A DNA stretch of 64,000 nucleotides. Source: Lachnospiraceae bacterium (GTDB taxonomy: Bacteria > Bacillota > Clostridia > Lachnospirales > Lachnospiraceae). This document shows, piece by piece, positions 34,178 through 43,068 of this stretch. The stretch covers positions 1 through 64,000 of the forward strand of contig JAILGF010000060.1 of the NCBI GenBank assembly GCA_024696945.1, in the 5' to 3' direction. Both the position numbers and the translations under genes were made by a program. The notes under the pieces are model-generated. The model saw only the letters and a program-made list of their open reading frames with translations. It was not told the origin of the DNA and did not search any database. How positions within the stretch are numbered: the stretch's first letter is position 1; each line of letters begins with the position of its first letter.

Positions 34178-34600
34178 ATGAATATAGATGGAATCACCAA
34201 CGGTCTGGTTATAGACCATATCGAAGCCGGAAAGGGAATGGATCTGTATAACGCACTCCATCTCGGAGACCTTGAGAGTTCTGTTGCACTGATCAAGAAC
34301 GTTACCAGTCATAAAATGGGAAAGAAGGATATCATTAAGGTTGATGAGGTACTGGACGTTGACCTTGATATACTTGGCTTTATCGATCCGAACATCACCG
34401 TTAATATAATCAAGGATAATGTAAGAGTCGAAAAAAAGCATATCGAACTGCCTAAGATGGTAAAGAATATCATCAAGTGCAAGAATCCCAGATGCATAAC
34501 ATCTACGGAACAGGAGCTCCCTCACATTTTTAAACTTACAAATGCCGAAAAAAGAGTATACAGATGCGTATATTGTGAGACGGAAGCAGAGAAAAAGTAA
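34178..34600 (+). CDS. pyrI: Aspartate carbamoyltransferase regulatory subunit
   Basis: 140 residues, slightly shorter than E. coli PyrI (153). N-terminal nucleotide-binding domain (GLVIDHIEAGKGMDLYN), C-terminal zinc domain with Cys at CKNPRC and CVYC (about residues 104, 109, 128 and 131), which holds the PyrB contacts. Gives allosteric feedback by CTP or activation by ATP. Last gene of the operon; the tRNA-Leu promoter begins right after its stop. Confidence 0.94.
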   Translation: MNIDGITNGLVIDHIEAGKGMDLYNALHLGDLESSVALIKNVTSHKMGKKDIIKVDEVLDVDLDILGFIDPNITVNIIKDNVRVEKKHIELPKMVKNIIKCKNPRCITSTEQELPHIFKLTNAEKRVYRCVYCETEAEKK

Positions 34601-34601
34601 C

Positions 34602-34630
34602 TTGACAATTACAGGACATGATGATATTAT
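34602..34630 (+). promoter_or_regulatory. Promoter of tRNA-Leu
   Basis: Perfect TTGACA (34602-34607), 17-base spacer, TATTAT (34625-34630), 16 bases ahead of the tRNA. Confidence 0.85.
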
Positions 34631-34645
34631 AGAAAGGTAGTAGTT

Positions 34646-34728
34646 GCCGCAATGGCGGAATGGCAGACGCAATGGACTCAAAATCCATCGCCCTCAAAAG
34701 CGTGCGGGTTCAAGTCCCGCTTGCGGCA
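34646..34728 (+). tRNA. tRNA-Leu (CAA)
   Basis: 83 bases, a class II tRNA with a long variable arm. Acceptor GCCGCAA pairs with TTGCGGC, discriminator A. Anticodon loop CTCAAAA gives CAA (reads TTG). TPsiC arm GGTTCAAGTCC. CCA is not encoded. The track's ORF start at 34644 runs through this tRNA and is false. Confidence 0.96.
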
Positions 34729-34732
34729 TTAT

Positions 34733-34757
34733 AAAGGAATCCATATGGATTCCTTTT
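34733..34757 (+). terminator. Terminator of tRNA-Leu
   Basis: AAAGGAATCC-ATAT-GGATTCCTTT is a perfect hairpin ending in a short T-run (TTTT), five bases after the tRNA and 25 before the next gene. It may be leaky so that the next gene is read too. Confidence 0.7.
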
Positions 34758-34781
34758 CTAAATGAACGGAGGATATGTGAT

Positions 34782-35696
34782 ATGGCAAAATGGGTTGCAG
34801 TAGTAGACGACGATCTTACCACTCTTACTGTTGCAGGAAGAATATTGAGCAACAACAATCTTCGCGTGAGCGCCATGAATTCGGGAAAGGCTCTCATCAG
34901 TTTTATGAAGGAATATAAGCCAGACCTTATTCTTATAGAGACAGAACTTCCTCAGATGAACGGTATTGAGACCGTTAAGAAGCTCAGAAATCTGGAGAAA
35001 AAGAGCGGAAAGGTTCAGACTCCCGTTGTCTTCCTTATGACACAGGATGATGAAGAACTTGAAAAGCAGGCGATAGAGCTTGGCGTGGTTGATTTCATAA
35101 GAAAGCCGTTTGCTCCCGATGCATTCCTTAACGTTATCTGGAAGAATATCCTGGGCGGAAAAGGCAAAAAGTGCGAAAACAAGGGTGATTCCGGAAAGAC
35201 TGATGATTCACAGCCCATTGACCATACAGGAGTTGAGGTTGATGAGAAGCAGGATATGGCTCATGTCAATAAGACTCTTCAGGAGAAGAACGATGTAAGC
35301 AGCGCCCTCTGGGTTGACAACAAGTCATTTGCAAGCATCTACAGATTCTTCGCAAGATATATCGAAAGCTACAAGGTTCATGCCTGCAAGGTTTTGTTTA
35401 ACTTCTTTGAACTCAAGGATATCTCGGATCTTAAAAAGAGCTTTGACGAGATCATGGCTGATTTCGGTGAGATACTTGTCGGTATCTTAAGAAAGAGCGA
35501 CGTTATGGTACAGAGCAAGCCCAATCAGTTCCTGCTTCTGTTACCCGAGGTTGATGATGAGCATCTTGAGAATGTACTTGACAGAATAGAGAAGAGCTGG
35601 ACTGAAGGTAAGTATTCCGATTATGTAGCTATTATTTACGAGCGTGAGCTTGTATCCAGCGAAGAGAGCGTTCTTGACGAGAGAAAAGGAAACTAA
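34782..35696 (+). CDS. Pseudo-receiver with degenerate GGDEF domain
   Basis: 304 residues from the ATG at 34782 (ACGGAGGA site). The N-terminal receiver domain (about 1-120) has the acidic pair VVDDDLTTL and the Lys of FIRKPF, but the phosphorylated Asp is Glu (LILIETELPQMNG), so phosphorylation in the usual way is unlikely; Glu can mimic phospho-Asp. A Lys/Gly/Asp-rich linker (about 125-170) leads to a C-terminal domain with a GGDEF-like pattern (ILRKSDVMVQSKPNQFLLLLP, about 235-255) in which the GGDEF loop is KPNQF, so no cyclic-di-GMP synthesis is expected. It is probably a binding or scaffold protein. Not in an operon with a kinase. Confidence 0.75.
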   Translation: MAKWVAVVDDDLTTLTVAGRILSNNNLRVSAMNSGKALISFMKEYKPDLILIETELPQMNGIETVKKLRNLEKKSGKVQTPVVFLMTQDDEELEKQAIELGVVDFIRKPFAPDAFLNVIWKNILGGKGKKCENKGDSGKTDDSQPIDHTGVEVDEKQDMAHVNKTLQEKNDVSSALWVDNKSFASIYRFFARYIESYKVHACKVLFNFFELKDISDLKKSFDEIMADFGEILVGILRKSDVMVQSKPNQFLLLLPEVDDEHLENVLDRIEKSWTEGKYSDYVAIIYERELVSSEESVLDERKGN

Positions 35697-35705
35697 AAAA
35701 AATAC

Positions 35706-35734
35706 TTGCAATTATTTTGGGTTTATGTTAATAT
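35706..35734 (+). promoter_or_regulatory. Sigma-A-type promoter of secG
   Basis: TTGCAA (35706-35711), 17-base spacer, TAATAT (35729-35734). Confidence 0.7.
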
Positions 35735-35787
35735 ACCATTTTGTGAGAGTTTTTACCTAAAAGTTAAGTGGTAGGAGGTGTATCGGC

Positions 35788-36033
35788 GTGAAGACAGCTT
35801 TGACAATTGTTTATCTTTTGATTTGTATAGCTATAGTTGTTATAGTTATGATACAGGATTCAAAGAGTGAAGGTCTTGGAGCAGCTCTTGCAGGAGGTAC
35901 TGCTGGAAAGAGCTCATATTGGAGCAAGAATAAGGGACGTTCCAAGGAAGGTATGTTAAACAAGCTTACTATCGTGCTCGCTTTTCTTTTCATAGCACTT
36001 TCGATAGTTCTGAGCTTAAAGGCATTCCAGTAA
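35788..36033 (+). CDS. secG: Preprotein translocase subunit SecG
   Basis: 81 residues starting at a GTG with AGGAGGTG ahead. Two membrane helices (ALTIVYLLICIAIVVIVMI and LTIVLAFLFIALSIVLSL) joined by the Gly/Ser-rich loop (SEGLGAALAGGTAGKSSYW), the standard SecG form. It stabilises SecYE export. The secG-rnr-smpB-ssrA order is common in Firmicutes. Confidence 0.9.
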   Translation: MKTALTIVYLLICIAIVVIVMIQDSKSEGLGAALAGGTAGKSSYWSKNKGRSKEGMLNKLTIVLAFLFIALSIVLSLKAFQ

Positions 36034-36052
36034 GCATATATGATCTTTAAAG

Positions 36053-36081
36053 GCATATGGATCCTGTCCATATGCTTTTTT
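36053..36081 (+). terminator. Terminator of secG
   Basis: GCATATGGA and TCCATATGC pair exactly around TCCTG, followed by TTTTTT. Confidence 0.9.
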
Positions 36082-36117
36082 ATTTGTGAAAATTTTATGT
36101 TAAAACCGATACTTTAC

Positions 36118-36146
36118 TTGATTTTTTATACCATAAAATATATAAT
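36118..36146 (+). promoter_or_regulatory. Sigma-A-type promoter of rnr
   Basis: TTGATT (36118-36123), 17-base spacer, perfect TATAAT (36141-36146). Confidence 0.75.
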
Positions 36147-36200
36147 GATATTATCTTGGAATATGTAACATAAGGAGATTTGGGGTTTATAGGGTGAAAA

Positions 36201-38441
36201 ATGGATATACTTGAATTAGAAGAGAAAAAAGAACGTATATATGAGTATCTGAAGAGCAAGGAATATACTCCGATGAAGCTCAAGGAGCTGGCAGTCCTGC
36301 TGCAGGTTCCCCGTGCTGAGAAAGAGGAGTTTAAAGAGGTTATCGATAAACTGATCTCGGAGGGAAAGGTCCTGTATGATTCGAAAAGCCGTATAAAGCT
36401 TGCAGGTGACGAGATGGTAGTCGGCTTCTTTTCAGGTACTTCTAAGGGCTATGGATTTGTTCGTGTAGAAGGTGAAGATGCGGATATCTTCATTCCTCCG
36501 GATAAAACGGGAAGTGCTCATGACAAGGATAAGGTTCTTGTCTGCATAGCGGAACAGTCTATGGGAAGAAGCAGGGAAGGCGAGGTCGTAAGTATCTTGG
36601 AGAGATCGGACGACGCCATAACGGGAACCTTCCAGAGAACCAAGACATACGGTTTTGTTATCCCGGACAATAGGAAGTTCGGCTCTGATATTTTTATTCC
36701 TCACGGATTTACCAAGGGTGCCGTTACCGGACACAAGGTTGTTGTAGAAATGACTGATTTCGGTGGACCCGACAAGAATCCCGAAGGACATATCAAAGAG
36801 ATAATCGGACATATAGACGATCCCGGTACCGATATTCTTTCGGTTATCAGGGCCTTCAATATCCCCCTTGAGTTCCCCGAGGGCGTTGTAAATGAACTGA
36901 AAACTATACCGGAGGAAGTAAGAGAGGAAGATACAGAGGGCAGGCTTGATCTAAGATCTGAAAAGACGATCACCATTGACAGTGAGACCGCAAAGGACCT
37001 AGATGATGCAATTACCATTACCAAGAAGGACAGCATTTATACGTTGGGTGTCCATATTGCAGACGTTTCTCAATATGTTACCGAGAATTCTCCTTTGGAC
37101 AAGGAGGCTTTAAAGCGCGGAACAAGTAATTATCTTATAGACAGCGTTATCCCGATGATCCCGCATGAGCTTTCAAACGGTATCTGCTCACTCAATCAGG
37201 GTACGGACCGCCTTGCTATGAGCTGCATAATGGAGATTAACGGCAAAGGTGAGATAAAAGGGCACAGGATCGCGGAAACGGTCATTAACGTTGACAGACG
37301 TATGACTTATACGAATGTACAGAGGGTTAATGACGCAATTGCCGCTTATCAGGGGACAAAGGCGGAGCTGTTTGAAAAGCTTTCGGATCCCGATACCGAT
37401 ATTAAAAGCCTGAGATTTTCTTCTGAAATAGATGAAGAGATACTGCAGACACTTGATGAATACAGGGATTTTGCAGAGATGTTCGATATGTGTCTTGAAC
37501 TTTCAGAGATACTGAGGGCAAGAAGACACAAGAGGGGTTCTATAGATTTTGACATTCCCGAATGCGAAATAATCGTTGATGAAAAGGGAATGCCTATTGA
37601 GATCAAGCCCTATGACAGGAACAGGGCTACTAAGATCATCGAGGATTTCATGCTCGCGGCCAATGAGACTGTTGCAGAGGATTATTTCTGGCAGGAGATC
37701 CCGTTTGTATACAGAACTCACGATACTCCGGACCCTGAGAAGATTACTAAGCTCGGAATATTCATAAACAATTTCGGATATACAATAAAAATGGGACAGG
37801 AGGATATTCATCCTAAGGAGCTGCAGAAGCTTCTTGAAAAGATTGAAGGCACTGACGAGGAAGCTCTTATAAGCAGACTTACCCTTCGTTCCATGAAACA
37901 GGCTAAATATACCGTTACTTGTGACGGGCACTTCGGACTGGCATCAAAGTATTACTGCCATTTTACGTCTCCCATAAGACGTTATCCTGATCTGCAGATA
38001 CATAGAATAATAAAGGAAAATCTGAGAGGAAAACTAAACGAGAAGCGTATAAACCATTACACTAAAATCCTTTCGGACGTGGCATTCCTTTCAAGCAAAT
38101 GCGAAAGAAGGGCCGATGAGGCCGAACGTGAGGTGCAGAAGCTTAAAAAGATCGAATTCATGGCTCCTCACATAGGAGAGGTTTTCGACGGAGTTATTTC
38201 AGGTATCTCCACAATGGGAATCTATATCGAGCTTCCGAGTACCGTTGAAGGCATAGTGAAGATTGATGAGATAAAGGATGATTTCTATTTCTTTGACGAA
38301 GAGAAATATGCACTTATCGGAAGAAACTTCAATAAGACCTATAAGCTCGGGCAGAGGGTTAAGGTTAAGCTCGAGGAAGCCGATAAATTATTACGGAGCA
38401 TAATTTTCTCCATAGTTGAGGATGAGGATGTAAATCAGTAA
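36201..38441 (+). CDS. rnr: Ribonuclease R
   Basis: 746 residues. Winged-helix N-terminus (KERIYEYLKSKEYTPMKLKE), two cold-shock RNA-binding domains (FFSGTSKGYGFVRVE and FQRTKTYGFVIPD, about 70-220), the RNB catalytic domain with the metal-binding TIDSETAKDLDDAI (about 250) and HIADVSQYV, and an S1 domain (GEVFDGVISGISTMGIYIEL, about 655-740). A 3'-5' exonuclease that degrades structured RNA and, together with SmpB-tmRNA, non-stop messages; the next two genes are smpB and ssrA. Length and domain order are normal. Confidence 0.95.
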   Translation: MDILELEEKKERIYEYLKSKEYTPMKLKELAVLLQVPRAEKEEFKEVIDKLISEGKVLYDSKSRIKLAGDEMVVGFFSGTSKGYGFVRVEGEDADIFIPPDKTGSAHDKDKVLVCIAEQSMGRSREGEVVSILERSDDAITGTFQRTKTYGFVIPDNRKFGSDIFIPHGFTKGAVTGHKVVVEMTDFGGPDKNPEGHIKEIIGHIDDPGTDILSVIRAFNIPLEFPEGVVNELKTIPEEVREEDTEGRLDLRSEKTITIDSETAKDLDDAITITKKDSIYTLGVHIADVSQYVTENSPLDKEALKRGTSNYLIDSVIPMIPHELSNGICSLNQGTDRLAMSCIMEINGKGEIKGHRIAETVINVDRRMTYTNVQRVNDAIAAYQGTKAELFEKLSDPDTDIKSLRFSSEIDEEILQTLDEYRDFAEMFDMCLELSEILRARRHKRGSIDFDIPECEIIVDEKGMPIEIKPYDRNRATKIIEDFMLAANETVAEDYFWQEIPFVYRTHDTPDPEKITKLGIFINNFGYTIKMGQEDIHPKELQKLLEKIEGTDEEALISRLTLRSMKQAKYTVTCDGHFGLASKYYCHFTSPIRRYPDLQIHRIIKENLRGKLNEKRINHYTKILSDVAFLSSKCERRADEAEREVQKLKKIEFMAPHIGEVFDGVISGISTMGIYIELPSTVEGIVKIDEIKDDFYFFDEEKYALIGRNFNKTYKLGQRVKVKLEEADKLLRSIIFSIVEDEDVNQ

Positions 38442-38493
38442 GGACTGAGGATAATCCGCTACTTAAGAAACTAAAGGAAGGGAAGTGAGATGC

Positions 38494-38964
38494 TTGGCTA
38501 AGGAAAAGCCGAGAAAGCTTATTGCTAACAACAAAAAAGCTTATTTCGATTACTTTATCGAAGAAAAATACGAAGCCGGCATTTCCCTTCACGGAACTGA
38601 GGTCAAGTCCATGAGGATGGGCAAATGCAGCATAAAGGAATCTTATATAAAGATTGAAAACAATGAGGTTTACATCTTTGGAATGCATGTAAGTCCTTAT
38701 GAAAAGGGAAACATTTTTAACAAGGATCCCTTAAGGACAAGGAAGCTCCTGCTGCATCGGGTCGAAATAAGAAAGCTTGATGCGGGAGTTAAAATAAAAG
38801 GATATACGATCGTTCCTCTTGAGGTATATCTTGATCATGGCCTGGTAAAGGTTTTGATCGGTCTGGCACGAGGTAAAAAGCTGTATGACAAGCGTGAATC
38901 TATTGCCGATAAGGATAGAAAACGCGAGGAAGAAAAGGACTTTAAATCTTCGGGCAGATATTAA
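38494..38964 (+). CDS. smpB: SsrA-binding protein
   Basis: About 156 residues from a TTG at 38494; the track's GTG at 38485 touches the ribosome site AGGAAGGGAAG, so it is less likely. Conserved SmpB features: [49 protein letters not shown] and a C-terminal basic tail ([18 protein letters not shown]) that enters the ribosome's mRNA channel. It delivers tmRNA to stalled ribosomes; the tmRNA gene is 11 bases downstream. Confidence 0.94.
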   Translation: MAKEKPRKLIANNKKAYFDYFIEEKYEAGISLHGTEVKSMRMGKCSIKESYIKIENNEVYIFGMHVSPYEKGNIFNKDPLRTRKLLLHRVEIRKLDAGVKIKGYTIVPLEVYLDHGLVKVLIGLARGKKLYDKRESIADKDRKREEEKDFKSSGRY

Positions 38965-38975
38965 ACTTTCGATAG

Positions 38976-39364
38976 GGGCCAGTACTGGTTTCGACGGGGG
39001 TTTTGAAGCTTTGGAAGCCATCGGTGAGAGTCTGAACTCACCTAAATAAACGGACAACTAAACATAAACGCTGACGATAATTTCGTAGCAATGGCTGCCT
39101 AACGTGCGCCACGTCGGTCCTGTGTAGCCCACTGCACAGGAGGGGAAGCCGCGAGGTCCCGCAGGGGTTTACTCCTGTAACCGGCGTCATTGAGGTGGGG
39201 AACTCTTTTCGCAAAGCTTTGAGCGGGAAGTAGAAATATGAAGCTACTGAAGCGACAAGCCTGTCTGTGGGCGTGCCGCGGAGGGAATGACAGATCACAG
39301 ACTGTGATGGAAGAAACCGGAGTGAATAGGCTTTCGGACAGGGGTTCGACTCCCCTCTGGTCCA
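38976..39364 (+). ncRNA. ssrA: tmRNA (10Sa RNA)
   Basis: The 5' end GGGCCAGTACTGGTTTCGACGG and 3' end GGGGTTCGACTCCCCTCTGGTCCA form the tRNA-like part (acceptor GGGCCAG/CTGGTCC, discriminator A, no encoded CCA). The tag reading frame is at 39070-39102 and reads ADDNFVAMAA followed by TAA (the exact resume codon is inferred). Several pseudoknot-like GC-rich stems follow. It sits directly after smpB, as in many Firmicutes. Confidence 0.96.
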
Positions 39365-39378
39365 TTTGGTGGTATTTT

Positions 39379-40080
39379 ATGAAACATTTAAAAAAACAAT
39401 TAAAAAGGATATTGACGATTCTTATTCTATCAACGGTGCTGGTGCTGCCGGGCTGTGATAAGAATTCGGATACGGTACCGATGCAATTTGAGAAGCAGGA
39501 GGACCAGAGACTGATACGGATCAATATCCGGGATCGCGGGGCTGTTACCTTTAGGCTTTTTTACGGACAGGAACCCGATGCGGTAAGTGAATTAATTGAA
39601 AAGGCAAAAAATGGTTATTACAACGGGACATCTTTTTATGAGATCATTGAGGACTATCTTATAATGGGAGGAAATGAGTCTTCAGATGGTTCCAACAAGG
39701 TGAAGGCTAAAGGAAGCGGTGATCTTTATCCGTTTAAAGGAGCTTTGTGCACAACGTTAAACAGTGACGGGACGTGTCCGTTAAACAATTTTTACATCAT
39801 TACCCTTGATACCGATGAACTTAAGAACATTGAAGAGTTGGTTGAGCATAAGGGATATACTCTTTCTGATTACATAAAGTTCGGTTACAAGACCGAGCTT
39901 ACCGTTCAGGAGCTGGAGAATTTCAGGACTTATGGCGGGGCTCCCTGGATGTACGGTCATACAGTGGTTTTAGGACAGGTTATCGAAGGGTTCGAGGTAC
40001 TTGAAAACATTATTGAATTAGAAAATGAAGACGGAGAAGAGTCGGAAGTAATAGTTATCGACAGTATTGAAACGGATTGA
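39379..40080 (+). CDS. Cyclophilin-like lipoprotein
   Basis: 233 residues from the ATG at 39379, chosen because the track start lies inside tmRNA. Signal peptide with lipobox LPGC, so it is anchored outside the membrane. The rest is a cyclophilin-type fold: INIRDRGAVTFRLFYGQEPDAV, YYNGTSFYEIIEDYLIMGG, and GHTVVLGQVIEGFEVLENI. The catalytic Arg of the F-H-R-x-I motif is replaced (FYEII), and other active-site residues are not obvious, so prolyl isomerase activity is doubtful. Probably an envelope chaperone or binding protein. Only 14 bases separate it from tmRNA's 3' end. Confidence 0.8.
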   Translation: MKHLKKQLKRILTILILSTVLVLPGCDKNSDTVPMQFEKQEDQRLIRINIRDRGAVTFRLFYGQEPDAVSELIEKAKNGYYNGTSFYEIIEDYLIMGGNESSDGSNKVKAKGSGDLYPFKGALCTTLNSDGTCPLNNFYIITLDTDELKNIEELVEHKGYTLSDYIKFGYKTELTVQELENFRTYGGAPWMYGHTVVLGQVIEGFEVLENIIELENEDGEESEVIVIDSIETD

Positions 40081-40094
40081 TCGGGGAATATGCT

Positions 40095-40787
40095 ATGTGG
40101 GAAGGACTGACAGTAGGCGGATTTCAGTTTGATGATTCAATGGAATACGCTCTTGCCAAAAAAGAAGCAGACATAATCCAATATATTTCGGACAGGATGG
40201 ATCTGAGAGACCCTCAGGTAGCTTTAAAGGTTTATTATAAGCTGCTTGAAAGAAAGGATTTTCAGACCGTCGTTGGTCTTTCGTTTTTAAAACAACTGAG
40301 GGATTTTTGCATTGACAGCGGTGTTGCACCCAATGATGCTATAAAGCTTATCGGGATCAGAAATGATAAAAAAGGCAAGCTGTCTTCTTTTGGTGATGAA
40401 AATGCCCTGGAGATCGATTCAGCAATTTCTGAAAGTACAGCCGATATGGAGAACGGCTTTGAAAAACTGGATACTAAAATAAATGAGGAGTTTTCAGAAA
40501 CAGAGCGTGAGCTTAAGAGGGATATACAGAACCATATTTCAAAGGAAAACAAATTCAAGGCTGTGGCCGATCATTACCGGACAAAGGTAAAAAAGTGTTA
40601 TCTGGTAATTGTTGGACTGGCTGTTGTTATAATAGTTCTGTTTATTATGGCCATTACAAGCGGCAACACTCCTTTCTCGGATACCGAGAAGGATATACAG
40701 AACAGATATGCGGCATGGGCAGAGGAGCTTGCCGAGAGAGAAAGCGTTGTTATGGAAAAAGAAAATGCGCTTAACGGAGGAGAATAA
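40095..40787 (+). CDS. Single-pass membrane protein ahead of a two-component system
   Basis: 230 residues from the ATG at 40095 (GGGGAA ahead). A helical N-terminal domain of about 165 residues without a known motif, one membrane helix (CYLVIVGLAVVIIVLFIMAI, about 177-196) and a short charged tail. The gene ends one base into the response regulator gene, so it belongs to the same operon and may take part in sensing. Function unknown. Confidence 0.7.
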   Translation: MWEGLTVGGFQFDDSMEYALAKKEADIIQYISDRMDLRDPQVALKVYYKLLERKDFQTVVGLSFLKQLRDFCIDSGVAPNDAIKLIGIRNDKKGKLSSFGDENALEIDSAISESTADMENGFEKLDTKINEEFSETERELKRDIQNHISKENKFKAVADHYRTKVKKCYLVIVGLAVVIIVLFIMAITSGNTPFSDTEKDIQNRYAAWAEELAERESVVMEKENALNGGE

Positions 40788-41461
40788 TGGGAGATATGAT
40801 AAAGGTCCTTCTTGCTGATGATGAAAGCAGGATGAGAAAGCTTGTCAAGGATTTCCTGAGCAAGAATGACATTATGGTGCTTGAAGCCGAAAACGGTGAA
40901 CAGGCCTGTGATATATTCTTTGCGGATAAGGATATTTCACTTGTCATACTCGACGTTATGATGCCGAAGATGGACGGTTGGCAGGTTGTAAGAGAAATAA
41001 GGCAGTATTCTAAGGTACCGATAATAATGCTGACGGCCAAGGGTGACGAAAGAGATGAGCTTCTGGGCTTTGATCTTGGAGTTGATGAGTATATTACAAA
41101 GCCCTTCAGCCCAAAGATACTTGTTGCAAGAGTTGAGGCGATCTTAAGACGCACGAATGCCAAGGATGAGGATTCACTTGAAATCGGCGGGATCAAGCTT
41201 GACCGTCAGGCTCATTTGGTAAGTATTGACGGAGCACCGATAGATCTGAGCGTCAAAGAATTTGAGCTTTTGGAATTCTTTATGACGAACAAGGGCGTGG
41301 CGCTTTCAAGGGATAAGATACTTAACAATGTATGGAACTATGATTATTTCGGTGACGCCCGTACCATAGATACCCATGTTAAGAAGCTCAGGGCTAAGAT
41401 GGGCGCAAAGGGTGACAGTATAAAGACAATTTGGGGAATGGGATATAAATTTGAAATATGA
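40787..41461 (+). CDS. OmpR-family response regulator
   Basis: 224 residues. Receiver domain with acidic LLADDES, phospho-Asp in LVILDVMMPKMDGW (about residue 54), Thr in IMLTAKGDE and Lys in ITKPFSPK; then a winged-helix DNA-binding domain (LSVKEFELLEFFMTNKG ... DARTIDTHVKKLRAKM). Overlaps its neighbours on both sides (1 base and 4 bases), so the three genes are translationally coupled. Targets unknown; the promoter of the downstream lipoprotein gene is a natural candidate. Confidence 0.93.
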   Translation: MGDMIKVLLADDESRMRKLVKDFLSKNDIMVLEAENGEQACDIFFADKDISLVILDVMMPKMDGWQVVREIRQYSKVPIIMLTAKGDERDELLGFDLGVDEYITKPFSPKILVARVEAILRRTNAKDEDSLEIGGIKLDRQAHLVSIDGAPIDLSVKEFELLEFFMTNKGVALSRDKILNNVWNYDYFGDARTIDTHVKKLRAKMGAKGDSIKTIWGMGYKFEI

Positions 41462-42993
41462 GACATTCTTTAAAGATTAAGATAACATTGTTCCTGTCAT
41501 TTTCGATGTTCCTTCTGGTATTTTTATGCTGGATCGCAAACAATGTTTTTCTTCCTTCATTCTATCAGAGATCGAAGGTGGCTTCACTGTCGGACGTTTA
41601 CACCGAAATAGACAAGAATCTTGGAAGCATCGGACTTTTGGAACATGAAGATGCGTACGAACAGGTAGAAAAACTTGAAAAGCTTGAGACGGCATCAAAT
41701 GTAAATATTTATATTTTATCAAATAGGGTAATGTCTTTTGTTTATCCTGTTTCTATGGTCATATCGGAATATGATAAGATCAATTTCTTTACTTACGAGA
41801 AGTTTGACAGGATAATCAATACTCTTCAGAAATATCTGTTCGGGATACAGAGCGCTGACGGGAAAAATCCCGAAATGCTAAAAACAATAGACGGTTCATA
41901 TGATGTTTACAAGTATTATGATGAACGTATGGAATCGAATTTCATTGACCTGGTGGGGTATCTTTCCAACGGGGATATGGTTTTTGTCAGAACGGGATAT
42001 TCCAACATTTCCGAGAGCACAGCCATTTCAAACAGGTTCCTTGCGATTTCGGGTGTGATACTGGCAATTCTTTCGTCGATACTGATGTACATCTTTTCAC
42101 TAAGTATCGTAAATCCCTTGCTGGAGCTTTCGGATATATCGTCCGAAATGAGCAGGATGAACTTTGAAAAGAAATATACCGGCAAACGTAAGGATGAAAT
42201 AGGAATTCTCGGAAAAAGCATTAATTCTCTCTCTGAACAGCTTGAGTCAACGATCAGCGAACTGAAAGCGGCAAATATCGAGCTGGAGAAGGATATCGCT
42301 AAAAAAACCGAGATTGACGAAATGAGAAGGGAATTCCTTTCCAACGTATCACATGAATTAAAGACTCCCATTGCCCTTATCCAGGGTTATGCCGAGGGAC
42401 TTGCGGACAACGTTAACGATGACGAGGAAAGCAGAAAGTTCTATTGTGACGTTATTGTAGATGAAGCACAGAAGATGAACAATATGGTAAAGAAGCTTCT
42501 GTCGCTTAACGAGATAGAGTTCGGAAATACTAAACTGGAGCTTTCGAGATTCGATATAGTGGATCTTGTGAAGTCAGTTGTTTCTTCCGTTGAGCTTCTT
42601 GCAAAGCAAAAGGAAGCCTCTCTGGTCTTCAATGTGGTTGATCCGATATATGTATGGGCCGATGAATACAGGATCGAGGAAGTTATTACTAACTATCTTT
42701 CAAATGCATTGAATCATGTAGACGGACCGAGGATCATTGACGTAAGCTTTAAGATCAAAGGCGATAAAACAAGGGTTTCGATATTCAATTCAGGGAAAAA
42801 TATTCCTGAGGAGGATTTAGGACATATCTGGGACAAGTTCTACAAGGTGGATAAGGCAAGAACAAGGGAATACGGCGGAAGCGGAATAGGCCTGTCCATA
42901 GTTAAGGCCATTATGGAAGCACATAATGAAGCATATGGCGCCGAAAATCACAGCTCCGGTGTTGAATTCTGGTTTGAAGTTAAAAATGACTAA
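41458..42993 (+). CDS. Sensor histidine kinase
   Basis: 511 residues. Membrane helix 1 about 8-30, an extracellular sensor of about 165 residues, helix 2 about 190-213, HAMP, then HisKA with SNVSHELKTPIAL (phospho-His about 297), and HATPase with NYLSNALNHV and GSGIGLSIVKAIM. ATGA overlap with the response regulator. Signal unknown, but it sits in a run of envelope proteins, so a cell-surface signal is likely. Confidence 0.93.
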   Translation: MRHSLKIKITLFLSFSMFLLVFLCWIANNVFLPSFYQRSKVASLSDVYTEIDKNLGSIGLLEHEDAYEQVEKLEKLETASNVNIYILSNRVMSFVYPVSMVISEYDKINFFTYEKFDRIINTLQKYLFGIQSADGKNPEMLKTIDGSYDVYKYYDERMESNFIDLVGYLSNGDMVFVRTGYSNISESTAISNRFLAISGVILAILSSILMYIFSLSIVNPLLELSDISSEMSRMNFEKKYTGKRKDEIGILGKSINSLSEQLESTISELKAANIELEKDIAKKTEIDEMRREFLSNVSHELKTPIALIQGYAEGLADNVNDDEESRKFYCDVIVDEAQKMNNMVKKLLSLNEIEFGNTKLELSRFDIVDLVKSVVSSVELLAKQKEASLVFNVVDPIYVWADEYRIEEVITNYLSNALNHVDGPRIIDVSFKIKGDKTRVSIFNSGKNIPEEDLGHIWDKFYKVDKARTREYGGSGIGLSIVKAIMEAHNEAYGAENHSSGVEFWFEVKND

Positions 42994-42998
42994 AAATC

Positions 42999-43027
42999 TT
43001 GCAAAAAACAATGGCAAGTGATATGAT
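42999..43027 (+). promoter_or_regulatory. Sigma-A-type promoter of the lipoprotein gene
   Basis: TTGCAA (42999-43004), 17-base spacer, TATGAT (43022-43027), directly after the kinase gene. Confidence 0.7.
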
Positions 43028-43068
43028 ATAAGGTGGTTAATAATTAGTCTGTTGAAAGGAGGAGAGTC

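Noticed and set aside
33743-34681. 312-codon minus-strand ORF opposite pyrB-pyrI
   Set aside because: It overlaps pyrB, pyrI and tRNA-Leu, all strongly supported; peptide is not family-like.
34644-34781. N-terminal extension of the pseudo-receiver gene through tRNA-Leu
   Set aside because: The extra 46 residues are read from the tRNA and its terminator. The ATG at 34782 has a good ribosome site.
39238-39378. Start of the cyclophilin-like gene inside tmRNA
   Set aside because: The upstream part translates the 3' end of tmRNA. The ATG at 39379 gives a proper signal peptide.
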